This document shows positions 6,647 to 8,537 of a stretch of DNA of 8,537 nt, piece after piece. Numbering within the stretch: position 1 is the first letter of the stretch; the number at the start of each line of letters is the position of its first letter. The stretch is from the NCBI GenBank assembly GCA_012962365.1, contig DTXR01000456.1, positions 1 to 8,537 on the forward strand. Reading direction: 5' to 3'. The translations under genes and the position numbers were made by a program. This DNA comes from Chromatiaceae bacterium (lineage in GTDB: Bacteria > Pseudomonadota > Gammaproteobacteria > Chromatiales > Chromatiaceae). The notes beneath the pieces are model-generated. The model was given only the letters and a program-made list of their open reading frames with translations. It was not told where the DNA came from and did not search any database.

Positions 6647-7163
6647 GTCGGCTCTCCTCTCTCGTGAACAGCAGCAGAAGCTCCTGGAAATTACCCGGCG
6701 CTGGATCGATGAAGCTGAAAAAATCCATGCAAGGCCATTCTCGCTGCCGGAAGTGCGTTTTGACCTGAGCGGACAAGCTGCCGGCCAGTATCGGGGCGGC
6801 CCCCATCCCTGCATTCGCTATAACCCGGGCATGGCTGCCCGCCAGTTTGAAGCCTATTGCCAGCGCACCCCTGCCCATGAGGTTGCGCACTATGTCATCG
6901 ATTGCCTGCATCCCGAAAAAAGCATCAAGCCTCATGGCCCGCAATGGCAGGAACTGATGCGAGCCTTCGGCCTGGAACCTGACCGCTGTCACCAGTACGA
7001 TCTGACCAACGTGCGTCAACGCAGGCAGCGCCGCTTCACGTATCGCTGCGCCTGCCAGGAACATCAGCTCAGCACGACGCGACACAACCGTATTCAGTAT
7101 CGCGGCATGCAATACCACTGCATCAAATGTGGCAAGGTACTACGCCCCACATCAGACGACTGA
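6645..7163 (+). CDS. SprT-like zinc metalloprotease family protein
   Basis: The 172-residue product matches the SprT/Spartan-like family in length and layout. The zinc-binding HExxH motif is HEVAH (78-82), with a likely third ligand in KPHGPQW (His97). A C-terminal zinc ribbon is formed by CxC (Cys135, Cys137) and CxxC (Cys159, Cys162). An N-terminal helical part and the GQAAGQYRGG segment (43-52) precede the active site. Eukaryotic Spartan cleaves DNA-protein crosslinks. The role of bacterial SprT-like proteins is less settled, so DNA-linked proteolysis is inference. The ATG at 6645 is the best start by family fit, but no good ribosome-binding site precedes it, and AGGA at 6627-6630 is 14 bases away. 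Its promoter would have to lie inside the DUF1499 gene. Its end overlaps the GIY-YIG gene by 12 bases. Confidence 0.88.
   Translation: MSALLSREQQQKLLEITRRWIDEAEKIHARPFSLPEVRFDLSGQAAGQYRGGPHPCIRYNPGMAARQFEAYCQRTPAHEVAHYVIDCLHPEKSIKPHGPQWQELMRAFGLEPDRCHQYDLTNVRQRRQRRFTYRCACQEHQLSTTRHNRIQYRGMQYHCIKCGKVLRPTSDD
6654..6658 (-). promoter_or_regulatory. Ribosome-binding site of the DUF1499 gene, inside the opposite sprT-like gene
   Basis: AGGAG on the minus strand, seven bases before the ATG at 6646, within a longer GAGAGGAGAG purine run. It decides the start against an upstream extension of 56 residues. It lies inside the first codons of the divergent sprT-like gene. Confidence 0.65.
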
Positions 7164-7403
7164 ATCAAGCAAACGCATCTTCTGCGCACGGCTGAGGCGC
7201 TTGATCTCAGCCTCCCGCCGGGAGGCCGCACTGCGGTTTTCACAGCACTCCACATACACCACTTCCAGCGGTGCGCGCCCATAGAAATACTTGGCGCCTT
7301 TTCCACAACGATGCTGCTCGAAGCGCCTTTCCACATCTGTGGTGATCCCGGTGTAATAGCTGTCATCCGAACAATGAATGATATACACCTGCCAGTCACT
7401 CAT
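7152..7403 (-). CDS. Small GIY-YIG nuclease-domain protein (YhbQ/UPF0213-like)
   Basis: An 83-residue stand-alone GIY-YIG domain. The two halves of the name motif are VYII (6-9) and YTG (17-19). These are followed by the ERRFEQH stretch (His31), GKGAKY (34-39), and the catalytic-site glutamate in SRREAEIKRL (Glu64, with Lys68). All expected core residues are present, so it could be catalytically active. Proteins of this YhbQ-like class have reported DNA-binding or cleaving activity, but the physiological role is unclear. The ATG at 7403 is eight bases inside the end of pgl (ATGAGTGA), with GAGG at 7413-7416 as a plausible ribosome-binding site, so it is probably expressed as the last gene of the zwf-pgl unit. 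Its 3' end overlaps the sprT-like gene tail-to-tail. Confidence 0.92.
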   Translation of the reverse strand: MSDWQVYIIHCSDDSYYTGITTDVERRFEQHRCGKGAKYFYGRAPLEVVYVECCENRSAASRREAEIKRLSRAQKMRLLDSVV

Positions 7404-8058
7404 GCCATGCCGCCTCATCGATGAGTATCTCTGATTCTGGCAAACGGGCCGCCGGGATGTCCTGTCCGGCGCGCCATATGCGCACCGCATCCGATTTCCC
7501 TTTTCCGCTGATGAGGAACAGGCGCTTCCCCGCAGCAGCCAAAGTGCCGTAATTGAGGCTGACACGATCCGGAGGCGGCTTGGGGGCATCCTGCACGGCA
7601 ACCACCAGTCGGTCTTCCGGATGCTCATGCCCCGGAAACAGGGATGCCGTGTGGCCATCTTCACCCAGCCCCAGCAACACCAGGTCGAAAGGCAATACCG
7701 GGGCGATTTCCTGCGCATAGAGAGCAGCTGCGGTTTCCGCTCCCGTTTCTGCGGGAATGATATGGATCTGATCTGGCCGCAGGGAAATGTGCCGGAACAG
7801 ATTTTCCTGCGCCATGACGCTGTTGCGCTCCGGATCATCCACAGGCAGACAGCGCTCATCACCAAAATAGAAATGCCACGCAGACCAGTCCTGATCCTGC
7901 TCTGCCAGCAATCGATAGGCTCTGGCCGGTGTACTGCCCCCGGCAAGCACCAGCGAGAAACGACCGTTTCTGTCCAGTGCTTCTTTCGCGTCAGCCAAAA
8001 TATGCTGCACCGCTTCCCGGGCTACTGCCTCGGCATCGGCAACGATCCGCCAGCTCAT
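7396..8058 (-). CDS. pgl: 6-phosphogluconolactonase (Pgl, DevB type)
   Basis: Pgl hydrolyses 6-phosphogluconolactone to 6-phosphogluconate, the second step of the oxidative pentose phosphate pathway and of the Entner-Doudoroff route. The 220-residue cytosolic protein has the family motifs in order: the sugar-phosphate loop LAGGSTPARAY (38-48), GDERCLPVDD (66-75), and the active-site region LLGLGEDGHTASLFPG (128-143) with the key His136. PPPDRVSL (161-168) follows near the C-terminus. The start at 8058 gives the usual N-terminus. The open frame continues upstream but only over the zwf coding region. The ATG overlaps the zwf stop by four bases (ATGA), with GGAT about eight bases upstream, showing a tightly coupled zwf-pgl operon. 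The next gene, the GIY-YIG protein, begins within its last codons. Confidence 0.96.
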   Translation of the reverse strand: MSWRIVADAEAVAREAVQHILADAKEALDRNGRFSLVLAGGSTPARAYRLLAEQDQDWSAWHFYFGDERCLPVDDPERNSVMAQENLFRHISLRPDQIHIIPAETGAETAAALYAQEIAPVLPFDLVLLGLGEDGHTASLFPGHEHPEDRLVVAVQDAPKPPPDRVSLNYGTLAAAGKRLFLISGKGKSDAVRIWRAGQDIPAARLPESEILIDEAAWHE

Positions 8059-8537
8059 TCCTCGGGATCCATGCTGTGCCGCCAATGCTGATCCGACTTG
8101 TCGAACAGGCGGCGGCTTTCGGTGGGACCCCAGCTGCCTGCGGCGTACAACGGAATGGGATCCTTGTCCTTTTCCCAATACCGGATCACGGGGTCGACTG
8201 CCCGCCACGCCCATTCCACTTCATCGTAGCGCAGGAATAGGGAGCGATCCCCATCGACGACATCCAGCAGCAGTTCCTCATAGGCATCTATCGGCGCCTC
8301 GTGAATGCTGCGCAGTTGTGCGTCCAGGCTGCGCTGGCGTGTGCGAATCTCCAGTCCCGGCTCTTTCACCGTCATTTCCATGCGCATGCATTCACAGGGC
8401 TGGATGCCCAGCATGATCCAGTTCTGCTTCATGGGGCCGACATTGGTGTCACGGAAAAACTGCTGGGGAGGATGCCGAAAACAGATGGAAATCATGGACT
8501 GTTTTTCCGCCAGGCGCTTGCCGGTGCGCAGATAGAA
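8055..8537 (-). CDS. zwf: Glucose-6-phosphate 1-dehydrogenase, C-terminal part (N-terminus beyond right edge)
   Basis: Zwf oxidises glucose-6-phosphate to 6-phosphogluconolactone with NAD(P)+, feeding its product straight to Pgl. Only the last 160 residues are in the window. The right edge falls just before YLRTGKRL, a conserved G6PD segment. It is followed by the IQPCECMRMEMTVKEPG strand region, then AYEELLLDVVDGDRSLFLRYDEVEWAW and the AAGSWGP motif close to the end. These are all characteristic of the C-terminal beta-sheet domain. The frame is open to the edge, so the gene is cut by the window and not broken. The stop codon overlaps the pgl start by four bases. The order zwf, pgl is common in gammaproteobacteria, and the promoter would lie outside the window. 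Confidence 0.96.
   Translation of the reverse strand, partial: FYLRTGKRLAEKQSMISICFRHPPQQFFRDTNVGPMKQNWIMLGIQPCECMRMEMTVKEPGLEIRTRQRSLDAQLRSIHEAPIDAYEELLLDVVDGDRSLFLRYDEVEWAWRAVDPVIRYWEKDKDPIPLYAAGSWGPTESRRLFDKSDQHWRHSMDPEE

Noticed and set aside
6647..6814. N-terminal extension of the DUF1499 gene to 6814
   Set aside because: The extra 56 residues have no family match and lie opposite sprT-like coding sequence. A strong ribosome-binding site and the membrane anchor point to 6646.
7404..7946. N-terminal extension of the GIY-YIG gene into pgl
   Set aside because: The added residues are an out-of-frame reading of pgl. The 83-residue product from 7403 has the usual length of the YhbQ-like family.
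8059..8214. N-terminal extension of pgl to 8214
   Set aside because: It would lie inside the zwf coding region in another frame, and the Pgl family N-terminus fits the ATG at 8058.
1..8537. Search by eye for transposons, CRISPR repeats, tRNAs and hairpin-plus-T-run terminators
   Set aside because: None found. The window is almost wholly coding core genes, with no composition change suggesting recent transfer.

Overview
This window looks like chromosome from a moderately GC-rich gammaproteobacterium. The reasons are the protein sequences (a MoaA with a C-terminal Gly-Gly, SbcD/SbcC, an adjacent zwf-pgl pair) and the tight gene packing. A sulfur-oxidising or related environmental lineage is possible, but that is a guess from general resemblance. 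I see no insertion sequence, integrase, tRNA, rRNA, CRISPR array or rho-independent terminator.

Layout. From 1 to about 4656 there is a leftward three-gene unit: a WYL-domain transcriptional regulator, sbcD and sbcC. The genes are separated by 5 and 0 bases, and sbcC runs off the left edge. A short divergent intergenic region (about 4657-4775), the only real non-coding gap, holds a small inverted repeat. Rightward from it run moaA and a one-base-overlapping small membrane protein. Next comes a leftward DUF1499 membrane-anchored protein, whose end overlaps the membrane protein gene by 12 bases. Its start codon is interlocked with that of the next gene, a rightward SprT-like zinc metalloprotease. 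The sprT-like gene overlaps by 12 bases the end of a leftward operon read from the right edge: zwf (C-terminal part), pgl and a small GIY-YIG nuclease-like gene.

How the genes fit together. SbcC and SbcD form the SMC-like nuclease complex that opens hairpins and trims blocked DNA ends. Putting them under a WYL regulator suggests control by DNA damage or a nucleic-acid ligand. MoaA starts molybdenum cofactor synthesis. Zwf and Pgl make the first two steps of the oxidative pentose phosphate or Entner-Doudoroff route. The SprT-like and GIY-YIG genes are further possible genome-maintenance functions scattered among the metabolic genes. Most of the window is ordinary core genome. The items worth a second look are the WYL-sbcDC arrangement, the CATG shared by two opposite start codons, the paired 12-base tail overlaps, and the unassigned membrane protein coupled to moaA.
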